From: Flavobacterium sp.
GTDB lineage: Bacteria > Bacteroidota > Bacteroidia > Flavobacteriales > Flavobacteriaceae
Reading direction: 5' to 3'
Assembly: GCA_030153045.1 (NCBI GenBank)
Contig: JASLID010000057.1
Location: 1 to 40,817 of the forward strand
Length of the DNA: 40,817 nt
In this document: piece after piece, positions 14,136 to 21,840 of the stretch
Layout: the number at the start of each line of letters is the position of its first letter
How positions within the stretch are numbered: position 1 is the first letter of the stretch
Notes under the pieces: model-generated
What the model saw: only the letters and a program-made list of their open reading frames with translations
The model's database searches: none
What the model was told of the DNA's origin: nothing
Position numbers and translations under genes: made by a program

Positions 14136-15713
14136 ATGGCGGAAATTAAACCTGCTGAAATATCAGCAATATTAAAAAAGCAATTATCAGGTTTTGAATC
14201 TGGTGCTACGCTAGAAGAAGTTGGAACAATACTTCAAGTTGGAGATGGTATTGCACGTGTTTACGGGCTTTCAAATGTTCAATACGGTGAGTTAGTAGAA
14301 TTTGATAACGGTATGGAAGGTATCGTATTGAATCTTGAAGAAGACAATGTGGGTGTGGTACTTTTAGGGCCATCTACAGGTTTGAAAGAAGGATCTACTG
14401 CAAAAAGAACACAACGTATTGCGTCTCTTAAAGTAGGGGAACAAATGGTAGGACGTGTAGTTAACACACTTGGTTTTCCAATTGATGGAAAAGGACCAAT
14501 TGGTGGAGACTTATACGAAATGCCTTTAGAGCGTAAAGCACCTGGAGTTATTTTCCGTCAGCCAGTTACTGAGCCATTACAAACTGGTATCAAAGCAGTA
14601 GATGCAATGATTCCTGTAGGTCGTGGACAACGTGAGTTGGTTATTGGTGACCGTCAAACTGGTAAATCAACAGTTTGTTTGGATACTATCCTAAATCAAA
14701 AAGAATTTTATGACGCTGGAAAACCAGTATTTTGTATCTACGTTGCAATTGGGCAAAAAGCTTCAACTGTAGCAGGAATTGCAAAAACATTAGAAGAAAA
14801 AGGCGCAATGGCTTATACAGTTATTGTTGCAGCTAATGCTTCTGATCCAGCTCCTATGCAAGTATATGCGCCATTCGCTGGTGCAGCTATCGGAGAATAT
14901 TTCCGTGATACAGGTCGTCCTGCATTAATCGTGTATGATGATTTATCAAAACAAGCGGTTGCTTACCGTGAGGTGTCTCTTTTGTTAAGAAGACCACCAG
15001 GACGTGAGGCTTACCCTGGAGACGTTTTCTACTTACACTCTCGTTTGTTAGAAAGAGCAGCAAAAGTTATTGCTGATGATGATATCGCTAAAAATATGAA
15101 CGATTTACCAGATTCTTTACGTCCAATCGTAAAAGGTGGTGGTTCATTAACCGCTTTACCAATTATCGAAACGCAAGCTGGTGACGTTTCTGCTTATATC
15201 CCAACGAACGTAATTTCGATTACTGACGGTCAAATCTTCTTGGAGTCTGACTTGTTCAACTCTGGAGTTCGTCCGGCAATCAACGTAGGTATCTCGGTAT
15301 CTCGTGTTGGAGGTAATGCACAGATTAAATCAATGAAAAAAGTATCAGGTACTTTAAAATTAGACCAAGCACAATTCCGTGAATTAGAAGCTTTCGCTAA
15401 ATTTGGTTCTGACTTAGATGCTGTTACCTTAAACGTAATCGAAAAAGGTAGAAGAAATGTTGAAATCTTGAAACAAGGTTTAAACTCTCCTTTTACTGTT
15501 GAAGACCAAGTAGCGATTATCTACGCTGGTTCTAAAAACTTATTGAGAAACGTTCCTGTTGAAAAAGTGAAAGAATTTGAAAAAGATTTCTTAGAATTCT
15601 TAAACAACAAGCACAGAGATACACTTGATGCTTTAAAAGCTGGTAAATTAGATGACAACATTACTGACGTTATCGAAAAAGTAGCTAAAGAAGTTTCAGC
15701 AAAATATAACTAA
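14136..15713 (+). CDS. atpA: ATP synthase F1 subunit alpha
   Basis: The 525-aa protein is of normal length. It shows the P-loop GDRQTGKST (about residues 171-179), the N-terminal barrel GDGIARVYGL, the core VSLLLRRPPGREAYPGDVFY and the arginine-finger region SVSRVGGNAQ. Alpha binds nucleotide non-catalytically. The catalytic beta partner (atpD) and epsilon (atpC) are not in the window, which agrees with the split atp arrangement known in Bacteroidota. Codon use is even and biased toward preferred codons, as expected for a highly expressed gene. Confidence 0.97.
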   Translation: MAEIKPAEISAILKKQLSGFESGATLEEVGTILQVGDGIARVYGLSNVQYGELVEFDNGMEGIVLNLEEDNVGVVLLGPSTGLKEGSTAKRTQRIASLKVGEQMVGRVVNTLGFPIDGKGPIGGDLYEMPLERKAPGVIFRQPVTEPLQTGIKAVDAMIPVGRGQRELVIGDRQTGKSTVCLDTILNQKEFYDAGKPVFCIYVAIGQKASTVAGIAKTLEEKGAMAYTVIVAANASDPAPMQVYAPFAGAAIGEYFRDTGRPALIVYDDLSKQAVAYREVSLLLRRPPGREAYPGDVFYLHSRLLERAAKVIADDDIAKNMNDLPDSLRPIVKGGGSLTALPIIETQAGDVSAYIPTNVISITDGQIFLESDLFNSGVRPAINVGISVSRVGGNAQIKSMKKVSGTLKLDQAQFRELEAFAKFGSDLDAVTLNVIEKGRRNVEILKQGLNSPFTVEDQVAIIYAGSKNLLRNVPVEKVKEFEKDFLEFLNNKHRDTLDALKAGKLDDNITDVIEKVAKEVSAKYN

Positions 15714-15725
15714 AAAAAGCAGTAC

Positions 15726-15761
15726 GTATTGAGTACAAAGTATTCGCTTTGTACTTAATAC
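15726..15761 (+). other. Hairpin in the atpA-atpG spacer
   Basis: GTATTGAGTACAAAG (15726-15740) pairs with CTTTGTACTTAATAC (15747-15761) around the loop TATTCG, with one mismatch in 15. There is no T-run, so it is not a simple terminator. The spacer (71 nt) is longer than the other distal spacers in this operon. Confidence 0.6.
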
Positions 15762-15784
15762 TTACCTCTTAATACTCATAACAA

Positions 15785-16645
15785 ATGGCAAATTTAAAGG
15801 AAATCCGTAATAGAATTACTTCCGTTTCATCAACGATGCAAATCACATCGGCAATGAAAATGGTTTCTGCTGCAAAGCTGAAAAAAGCACAAGATGCAAT
15901 TACAGCTATGCGCCCTTATGCCGAAAAATTAACGGAATTATTACAAAACCTTTCTTCAACTCTTGAAGGTGAAGTAGGCGGAAGCTTTACTGCACAACGT
16001 GAGGTTAAAAAAGTATTGATTGTATTGATTACTTCAAATAGAGGTTTGGCTGGTGCTTTTAATTCAAATGCAATTAAAGAAGCTAGAATTATTTCTGATA
16101 GATATCAAGGGCTACAAGTAGACATTTTTGCTATTGGTAAAAAAGGAAACGACGCTTTAAAGAAAACGCACAATGTAATTGATAACCAGAGTTCGGTTTT
16201 TGATAATTTGACTTTTGAAAACGTTTCAGCTATTGCAGAAGTATTGACTGAGAAATTCGTTTCTGGTGAGTACGATAGAATTGAAGTGGTTTACAACCAA
16301 TTCAAAAATGCAGCGACTCAAATCATTAAAGCAGAACAATTCTTACCATTGGCTCCAATAAAATCGGATAAACCAGTAACTACTGGAGATTACATTTTTG
16401 AACCATCAAAAGAAGAAATTGTGTTGACTTTGATTCCAAAATCATTAAAAACCCAATTGTACAAATCGATTAGAGATTCATTTGCTTCAGAGCACGGAGC
16501 GCGTATGACCGCAATGCACAAAGCAACAGACAACGCAACGGAGTTAAGAAACCAATTGAAATTGACTTACAACAAAGCACGTCAAGCTGCAATTACTAAC
16601 GAGATCTTAGAGATTGTTGGTGGAGCAGAAGCCTTGAAAGGATAA
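15785..16645 (+). CDS. atpG: ATP synthase F1 subunit gamma
   Basis: The 286-aa central stalk protein has the N-terminal helix signature MANLKEIRNRI...MQITSAMKMVSAAKLKKAQ, the middle Rossmann-like domain with TSNRGLAGAFN, and the C-terminal helix RMTAMHKATDNA followed by NKARQAAITNEILEIVGGAEAL. These are the canonical gamma features. It is the last gene of the operon and is followed by palindromes and an intrinsic terminator. Confidence 0.97.
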   Translation: MANLKEIRNRITSVSSTMQITSAMKMVSAAKLKKAQDAITAMRPYAEKLTELLQNLSSTLEGEVGGSFTAQREVKKVLIVLITSNRGLAGAFNSNAIKEARIISDRYQGLQVDIFAIGKKGNDALKKTHNVIDNQSSVFDNLTFENVSAIAEVLTEKFVSGEYDRIEVVYNQFKNAATQIIKAEQFLPLAPIKSDKPVTTGDYIFEPSKEEIVLTLIPKSLKTQLYKSIRDSFASEHGARMTAMHKATDNATELRNQLKLTYNKARQAAITNEILEIVGGAEALKG

Positions 16646-16686
16646 GAAAAACTATAGTTTTTCAAATCTTTAAAACGCGAAGCGTT
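16646..16686. repeat. Two palindromes directly after atpG
   Basis: GAAAAACTATAGTTTTTC (16646-16663) is an exact 18-bp palindrome starting at the base after the atpG stop. AACGC-GAA-GCGTT (16674-16686) is a small hairpin. With the terminator at 16723 they form a three-hairpin 3' end that could slow exonuclease decay. Confidence 0.6.
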
Positions 16687-16722
16687 AGAAAAGGATAAGA
16701 ATTTTTTATTCGAGAGATAAAT

Positions 16723-16753
16723 AAGAGCTGGCATTATTGTCAGCTCTTTTTTT
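16723..16753 (+). terminator. Intrinsic terminator of the atp operon
   Basis: The stem GAGCTGGCA (16725-16733) and TGTCAGCTC (16738-16746) has one G-T wobble and loop TTAT, followed by T7 and more T-rich sequence. Confidence 0.9.
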
Positions 16754-16787
16754 ATTAATTTTATAAAGAAATTAAAATTCAACTCCT

Positions 16788-17225
16788 TTGGAAATCAAAG
16801 AACTAAACACACTTGAAGAAATGGCATCTCAATTTGAGACCATGAAACATTTGTACCCGAAAATCACTTTAGACAAATACCAATCCTACCTACAGGATAT
16901 GATTCCACACAATTACAAACAAGTAGCGGTTTTTGATGGTGATGTCTGTGTTGGTCTTTCTGGATTTTGGACAGGAACAAAGCTTTGGTGCGGGAAATAC
17001 ATAGAATTAGACAATTTCATCGTACATCCAGATCATCGGTCTAAAGGAATAGGTAAATTAATTACAGATTATATCAACATTAAAGCAACAGAAATTGGTT
17101 GTACCAATATTGTTCTTGATGCTTATACAACAAACTTCGCAGCTCATCGTTTTTATTACAATCAAGGCTATGGACCTAAAGGGTTTCACTTTGTAAAAAT
17201 TTTAAACGAAGAAGGGTTAACCTGA
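16788..17225 (+). CDS. GNAT family N-acetyltransferase
   Basis: The 145-aa protein has a full GNAT fold. The acetyl-CoA loop VHPDHRSKGIGKLI (about residues 80-93) contains the R/Q-x-x-G-x-G motif, and the later NFAAHRFYYNQGYGPKGFHFVK matches the family's C-terminal strands. The start is TTG at 16788, because the first in-frame ATG would remove beta strand 1. The substrate cannot be told; small GNATs of this type act on amines, amino acids or ribosomal proteins. It follows the atp terminator and appears to stand alone. Confidence 0.85.
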   Translation: MEIKELNTLEEMASQFETMKHLYPKITLDKYQSYLQDMIPHNYKQVAVFDGDVCVGLSGFWTGTKLWCGKYIELDNFIVHPDHRSKGIGKLITDYINIKATEIGCTNIVLDAYTTNFAAHRFYYNQGYGPKGFHFVKILNEEGLT

Positions 17226-17295
17226 TTCAAAAACTACTCAAACATGCGACAAGCAGTCGGCCGTTATTTTCTATATAAATATATTTTATAAAGAA

Positions 17296-17325
17296 TTGTT
17301 TTGTTTATTTTTTTTACTAACTTTA
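17296..17325 (+). promoter_or_regulatory. Candidate promoter for the tandem lipoprotein genes
   Basis: TTG (17296-17298), a 19-bp spacer and TAACTTTA (17318-17325) give a near match to TTG / TAnnTTTG, with the last G replaced by A. It implies a leader of about 190 nt before the ATG at 17525. The rest of the 299-bp gap from 17226 holds no gene that I can support. Confidence 0.45.
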
Positions 17326-17524
17326 TGCAAACTTCTAATTTTCAGTTAATTACAACTTCATAATCCATAAGCGTAAATTTTTTTATGTGAAAAATGTTGT
17401 TCCGATGCTTACTCCAAAAAACTTAAAAAAGTATCGTTTTTAACATTATCAAAAATGGTCAGTCAATCGAATTTCATCCTGTAAGGGTTTTTCGATTTTG
17501 GAAATTAACTTAAAAAGAAATGAA

Positions 17525-18013
17525 ATGAAAACAATTCTATTATTTATAACATTTGTTTTTTGTGCTCTAAGTTGTACAGTGGAAGAACCTGAAAATGACA
17601 TGATGTCAAAAAGTAATATGTTAACAGAAAGTGGTGATTTAAGACAAGTGCTTGTTTCAGAAGAATTCCCAGTAGGAATTGAAAGGGTTTATTTCCAAAG
17701 CTGGACTTCTGGGGTTCGAGGTGGCGGGTCAGGAGTAGACTTTTATATTAAATTCAAAACAGCACTTCCTAAACAAATTGTATTAGAACAAGTCAGTTTT
17801 AGAGAGAAAAAAGAACCCATTACTCAAGTAGAAGAAACACTTTATTTAGCTAGATTTTTGAACGTTGTAATTAATCCAGTTAATGAAAGCGAAACCCTCC
17901 GTCTTTCTCCAATTAGTGGTGATAAAGAAGTACTTGAGTATTTCAATGAAGGTATATATAGCCAATACATATTAACTGAAATTGAGGAAGATGAAGTGAT
18001 ATTTTATCAGTAA
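17525..18013 (+). CDS. Lipoprotein with GVRGGGSG core, first of a tandem pair
   Basis: The 162-aa protein has a lipoprotein signal peptide, MKTILLFITFVFCALSC, with lipidated Cys17 (ALSC lipobox). The mature part includes FPVGIERVYFQSWTSGVRGG and ALPKQIVLEQVSF. The WT.GVRGGGSG block is shared with the next gene, along with the strand pattern that follows. A TTG at 17498 would extend the ORF but spoils the signal peptide, so the ATG at 17525 is chosen. A leader AACTTAAAAAGA lies just upstream, as for its paralogue. I do not recognise a named family with known function. The mature protein is acidic and strand-rich, probably surface or periplasmic. Confidence 0.78.
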   Translation: MKTILLFITFVFCALSCTVEEPENDMMSKSNMLTESGDLRQVLVSEEFPVGIERVYFQSWTSGVRGGGSGVDFYIKFKTALPKQIVLEQVSFREKKEPITQVEETLYLARFLNVVINPVNESETLRLSPISGDKEVLEYFNEGIYSQYILTEIEEDEVIFYQ

Positions 18014-18054
18014 TAAATCATAAAAAAAAGGTTTATGTTAATTATTGTCTAAAA

Positions 18055-18091
18055 CTGAATTCGCAAATGGTTCGCTATTTTGCGAATTCGG
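18055..18091 (+). terminator. Hairpin between the two lipoprotein genes
   Basis: CTGAATTCGCAAA (18055-18067) pairs with TTTGCGAATTCGG (18079-18091), with 13 pairs including one wobble, around an 11-nt loop, followed by CTTTT. The T-tract is short, so termination may be partial and it could act as an attenuator. Confidence 0.55.
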
Positions 18092-18181
18092 CTTTTGTGT
18101 GGAGAATAAAAGCTACTTTTTTCCGTTTTTTAATTTAGAAAAGATTAAATTCGGTAAATACGAGTAAACTTAAAAAGACAT

Positions 18182-18664
18182 ATGAAAACGATATTACTAT
18201 TTTTTACCACTATTTTTTTTGCGCAAAACTGTTCAAAACAAGCTTTAAACAGTAATCTTCAGGAAAATTTCCCAATAACCATAAATGAAGTTTATTACCA
18301 ACACTGGACGGCTGGTGTTCGTGGCGGCGGATCAGGAACAGGTCTTAATATTGAGTTTGAAAAGGCACTACCAGAAAGCATCGTTTTAAAACAGCTATAC
18401 TTCGGAAAGAGCGTTTCCAAAGCAAATAAAGTCTCAGAAACCCAATATATGTTTAATTTTAAAGGTTTAGCAAACTGGAAAAGAGGGGACGAGCCAGAAA
18501 CCGATAGCCCAACTCAAGTAAGTACAACAGAACCACCATTTACAATTGAAGAGAATGAGGCTATCCTCGAATACACTCAAAAAGGCAAAACAAAGTATTA
18601 TAAGATCACAAATATTAAAGAGAAAGCTGCTCTAGAATATCCATCAGCAAGACCAAGAAATTAA
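18182..18664 (+). CDS. Lipoprotein with GVRGGGSG core, second of a tandem pair
   Basis: The 160-aa paralogue of the preceding gene has nearly the same signal sequence start (MKTILLF) and a Cys17 after FFAQN; Asn at -1 is unusual for a lipobox, so lipidation is likely but not certain. The mature protein has INEVYYQHWTAGVRGGGSG, then ALPESIVLKQLYFGK, aligning with ALPKQIVLEQVSF in the first copy. It contains a Pro/Thr-rich loop (residues about 107-120) that the first copy lacks. The start is ATG at 18182 with the shared leader AACTTAAAAAGA at 18167-18178. Function unknown. Confidence 0.78.
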   Translation: MKTILLFFTTIFFAQNCSKQALNSNLQENFPITINEVYYQHWTAGVRGGGSGTGLNIEFEKALPESIVLKQLYFGKSVSKANKVSETQYMFNFKGLANWKRGDEPETDSPTQVSTTEPPFTIEENEAILEYTQKGKTKYYKITNIKEKAALEYPSARPRN

Positions 18665-18752
18665 CTATTTTTGTCTTTTAATCCAACACAAATTAATTCA
18701 TTTGAGATTTTAAAGTCTGATATGAGTTAATCTGTAGCAAAAAATAACCCGA

Positions 18753-20201
18753 TTGAGTCTATATAAATCACTTTTTAAACAAACATTAATCTACGGATTG
18801 GCTACAGTTTTGCCAAGAATGATTAGCTTTTTGCTGAATCCATTATACGTGCATTCGTTACCCAAAACTGAATTTGCTGATGTTTCTATCATCTTTGCGT
18901 ATCTTGTTTTTTTTAATGTGGTGTTGTCGTACGGAATGGAAACCTCTTTTTTCCGTTTTTACAATACCGAAGAAAACAAGCAAAACGTAATTTCTACTTC
19001 AACCATTTCCATTTTTTGGACTTCCATAGGTTTTCTCGCATTGTCCTTATTGTTTAGAGAAACCATCTCCAACTGGATTAATGTAAAAGTCGAATACATT
19101 ACCTACACCATTTGGATTTTGGTTTTAGACTCTCTGGTAATTATTCCGTTTTCTAAAATAAGAGCCGAAAAAAGGCCCATGCAATATGCAGTCATAAAAA
19201 TCGGAAACGTAGCCGTCAATTTCGGATTGAATATTTTCTTTTTATTGGTTTTACCCAAAATCGCTACAAGTAATCCTTTGAGCACTATCTATTTCGAAAA
19301 CTTCGAAGTGGGTTATATTTTTGTTTCTAATCTAATCGCTAGTTTGCTTACTTTTTTAGTGCTATCACCCAATTATTTCAAAATCAATTGGCATTTCGAC
19401 ACAGCCCTTTGGAAAAAAATGTTGCAGTACGGATTGCCTATCCTAGTTGCCGGAATAGGGTTTGCCATCAATGAACATTTTGATAAAATCCTTTTAGATT
19501 GGTTGCACGTCTCAAAAAATGACATCGGAGCCTATTCCGCCTGTTATAAACTAGGGATGTTTATGGTACTGTTTAGAACCGCTTACACTTTAGGTATTGA
19601 ACCGTTCTTTTTCAGTCATGCCGACCAAGAAAATGCCGCACAAACCTACGCCACCATTACTAAATATTTTGTTATCACAGGATCTTTCATACTATTGTTT
19701 GTGATTGTTTTTATTGACATTCTCAAAATTTTATTAGTACCTAACGCTTCTTATTGGGATGCGATGAAAGTGGTGCCGTTAATTATTTTAGCTAATTTCT
19801 TTTTGGGAATTTACACCAACCTATCCGTTTGGTACAAACTCATTAACAAAACGCATGTTGGCGCTATCATTTCAATTCTTGGCGCCTTACTAACCTTAGG
19901 ACTTAACTTTTGGTTGGTTCCCACCATGAGTTATTATGGTTCGGCAATAGCAACCCTTGTGGCTTATGGCAGTATGATGCTCATATCGTATTATCTCGGA
20001 CAAAAAGAATACCCAATCCCTTACGAAATCAATAAAATTGGAGGCTATTTAGGCGTATCCATCGTGCTTTCAACGCTGTCTTTTTACATTCCAGCACTAC
20101 GTCAAAGTTATATTTTCGGAATAATTGCCTTGCTGTTTTTCGGATATTACATCTACCGTAACGAAAAGCAATTATTTGCCAGAATTTTAAAAAGAAATTA
20201 A
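18753..20201 (+). CDS. Polysaccharide flippase-like membrane transporter (Wzx/MOP superfamily)
   Basis: The 482-aa protein has 12-14 predicted membrane helices across its length and the family's start pattern, LFKQTLIYGLATVLPRMISF, leading into NPLYVHSLPKTEFADV. A central GLPILVAGIGFAINEHFDK fits the second half of the MOP repeat. Such proteins move lipid-linked oligosaccharides across the inner membrane for LPS, capsule or exopolysaccharide assembly. The start is TTG at 18753, since the first ATG would delete part of helix 1. Dut and a sugar nucleotidyltransferase gene follow. Codon use and context give no sign of transfer. Confidence 0.88.
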   Translation: MSLYKSLFKQTLIYGLATVLPRMISFLLNPLYVHSLPKTEFADVSIIFAYLVFFNVVLSYGMETSFFRFYNTEENKQNVISTSTISIFWTSIGFLALSLLFRETISNWINVKVEYITYTIWILVLDSLVIIPFSKIRAEKRPMQYAVIKIGNVAVNFGLNIFFLLVLPKIATSNPLSTIYFENFEVGYIFVSNLIASLLTFLVLSPNYFKINWHFDTALWKKMLQYGLPILVAGIGFAINEHFDKILLDWLHVSKNDIGAYSACYKLGMFMVLFRTAYTLGIEPFFFSHADQENAAQTYATITKYFVITGSFILLFVIVFIDILKILLVPNASYWDAMKVVPLIILANFFLGIYTNLSVWYKLINKTHVGAIISILGALLTLGLNFWLVPTMSYYGSAIATLVAYGSMMLISYYLGQKEYPIPYEINKIGGYLGVSIVLSTLSFYIPALRQSYIFGIIALLFFGYYIYRNEKQLFARILKRN

Positions 20202-20210
20202 TATTTTTGA

Positions 20211-20284
20211 AGCTATTCCTGCTATCCGCTATATCTTTTGCTTTTTAAAGAAAAAAGCAAAAGGATGCCGCTTCTATCAGGGCT
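20211..20284. repeat. 74-nt structured dispersed repeat, copy 1
   Basis: The outer stem AGC...CCTG (20211-20221) pairs with CAGGGCT (20278-20284). The inner stem is TATCTTTTGCTTTTT against AAAAAGCAAAAGGAT. It lies between the flippase gene and dut, ending 23 nt before the dut ATG. A second 74-nt copy is at 33712-33785. Confidence 0.75.
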
Positions 20285-20307
20285 AAAAATCGACAAACAA
20301 AATAAAC

Positions 20308-20742
20308 ATGACAATAAAAATCATCAATAAATCCCAACACGAATTACCCAATTACGAAACCATCGCTTCAGCTGGAATGGACTTGCGAGCTAACCTCACA
20401 GAATCCATTACCTTACAACCACTAGAAAGAGCCTTAGTAAAAACTGGCCTGTTCATAGAATTACCCATAGGTTTCGAAGCCCAAGTACGTCCCCGTAGCG
20501 GATTGGCGTTCAAAAAAGGAATTACCGTTTTAAACTCACCCGGAACAGTCGATGCCGATTATCGCGGAGAAATTGGTGTAATTTTAGTAAATTTATCCAA
20601 TGAAGCTTTTGTAGTCGAAAACGGTGAACGTATTGCTCAGTTAATCATAGCCAAACACGAACGTGCCGAATGGGAAGAAGTACAAGAATTATCTGAGACG
20701 TCTCGAGGCGAAGGCGGTTTTGGAAGTACAGGAGTAAAATAA
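20308..20742 (+). CDS. dut: dUTP diphosphatase
   Basis: The 144-aa trimeric dUTPase has all five motifs: AGMDLRA, RPRSGLAFKKGI, GTVDADYRGEIGVILVN, GERIAQLII and the P-loop-like RGEGGFGSTG at the C-terminus. It hydrolyses dUTP to dUMP and pyrophosphate, keeping uracil out of DNA and supplying thymidylate synthesis. It is of normal length, with no anomaly. It lies 82 nt upstream of the nucleotidyltransferase gene, after a dispersed repeat. Confidence 0.97.
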   Translation: MTIKIINKSQHELPNYETIASAGMDLRANLTESITLQPLERALVKTGLFIELPIGFEAQVRPRSGLAFKKGITVLNSPGTVDADYRGEIGVILVNLSNEAFVVENGERIAQLIIAKHERAEWEEVQELSETSRGEGGFGSTGVK

Positions 20743-20824
20743 GATTTCAGAAAATCAAATCAACAAATAATACTTCGTAAAATTTGTAAAACCGATTGCA
20801 AACTTTACGGTTAAATAAAATAAA

Positions 20825-21835
20825 ATGAAAATAATAGTTCCCATGGCTGGACGTGGCTCACGTCTTCGCCCACATACATTAACCATTCCAAAACCATTAA
20901 TTCCTATTGCCGGAAAACCAATCGTTCATCGATTGGTAGAAGATATTGCAGGAGTCATCAATCAAAAAATTGACGAAATTGCTTTTATCATTCACAAAGA
21001 TTTTGGTAAAAAAGTCGAAGAAGATTTAGTTGCCATTGCCGAAAAATTAGGGTCAAAAGGGACTATTTGTTATCAAAATGAAGCCTTAGGAACTGCCCAC
21101 GCCATTATGTGTGCCAAAGAAAGCATGACCGGTCCAATCGTAGTGGCTTATGCCGATACACTTTTCCGTGCCGACTTCACCTTAGATACGACTGCCGACA
21201 GTGTTATTTGGGTAAAACAAGTAGAAGACCCAAGTGCTTTTGGTGTGGTACAATTAAATGAGAACAACCAGATTGTCGATTTCGTTGAAAAGCCAAAGGA
21301 ATTTGTTTCAGATTTAGCCATTATCGGAATTTATTATTTTAAATCAGGCGAAACCTTGCGTTCCGAGTTGCAATACTTGTTAGATAATAACGTTGTAAAA
21401 GGAGGGGAATACCAACTAACAGACGCTTTAGAGAACATGAAACAAAAAGGCATGAAATTTGTGCCAGGTAAAGTCGACGAATGGATGGATTGCGGAAATA
21501 AAAACGTAACCGTGGAAACCAATTCTAGATTGTTAGGATTTTTACATCAAGATGGACAAAACATGGTTTCGGCTAATGCAAAATTGCAAAATTCAACAAT
21601 AATACCACCGTGTTTTATCGCTGACGATGTTATTTTAATTAATGCAACGGTAGGGCCAAATGTATCTTTAGGAAGAGGAACCCACGTTATTGACAGTACG
21701 ATTAAAAACAGTTTGGTGCAAACACACGCTCATATTAGAAACGCTCAACTAGACAATGCGATGATAGGAAATCACGCAACATTCGATGGTAAATTTACAA
21801 GTATAAGCATTGGTGATTACTCGATTTTAGAATAA
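20825..21835 (+). CDS. Sugar-phosphate nucleotidyltransferase with left-handed beta-helix tail
   Basis: The 336-aa enzyme has the N-terminal nucleotidyltransferase signature MAGRGSRLRPHT followed by KPLIPIAGKPI, and YADTLF for the metal-binding Asp region. A hexapeptide-type C-terminus (NATVGPNVSLGRGTHVIDST and AMIGNHATF) forms a beta-helix. It transfers NMP to a sugar-1-phosphate to make an NDP-sugar; glucose-1-phosphate thymidylyl- or mannose-1-phosphate guanylyl-type substrates are possible and cannot be separated here. It starts the tight run with the TPR, DUF4292 and EnvC-like genes. Confidence 0.88.
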   Translation: MKIIVPMAGRGSRLRPHTLTIPKPLIPIAGKPIVHRLVEDIAGVINQKIDEIAFIIHKDFGKKVEEDLVAIAEKLGSKGTICYQNEALGTAHAIMCAKESMTGPIVVAYADTLFRADFTLDTTADSVIWVKQVEDPSAFGVVQLNENNQIVDFVEKPKEFVSDLAIIGIYYFKSGETLRSELQYLLDNNVVKGGEYQLTDALENMKQKGMKFVPGKVDEWMDCGNKNVTVETNSRLLGFLHQDGQNMVSANAKLQNSTIIPPCFIADDVILINATVGPNVSLGRGTHVIDSTIKNSLVQTHAHIRNAQLDNAMIGNHATFDGKFTSISIGDYSILE

Positions 21836-21840
21836 AAAAG

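Noticed and set aside
16788..17225. GNAT gene as toxin of a toxin-antitoxin pair
   Set aside because: No small antitoxin-like gene lies next to it, and the sequence matches ordinary single GNAT enzymes.
17405..17443. 12-codon open frame starting MLTPKNL in the leader before the lipoproteins
   Set aside because: It is too short to support, without ribosome-binding context or conservation data. Considered as a leader peptide but no attenuator structure is visible.
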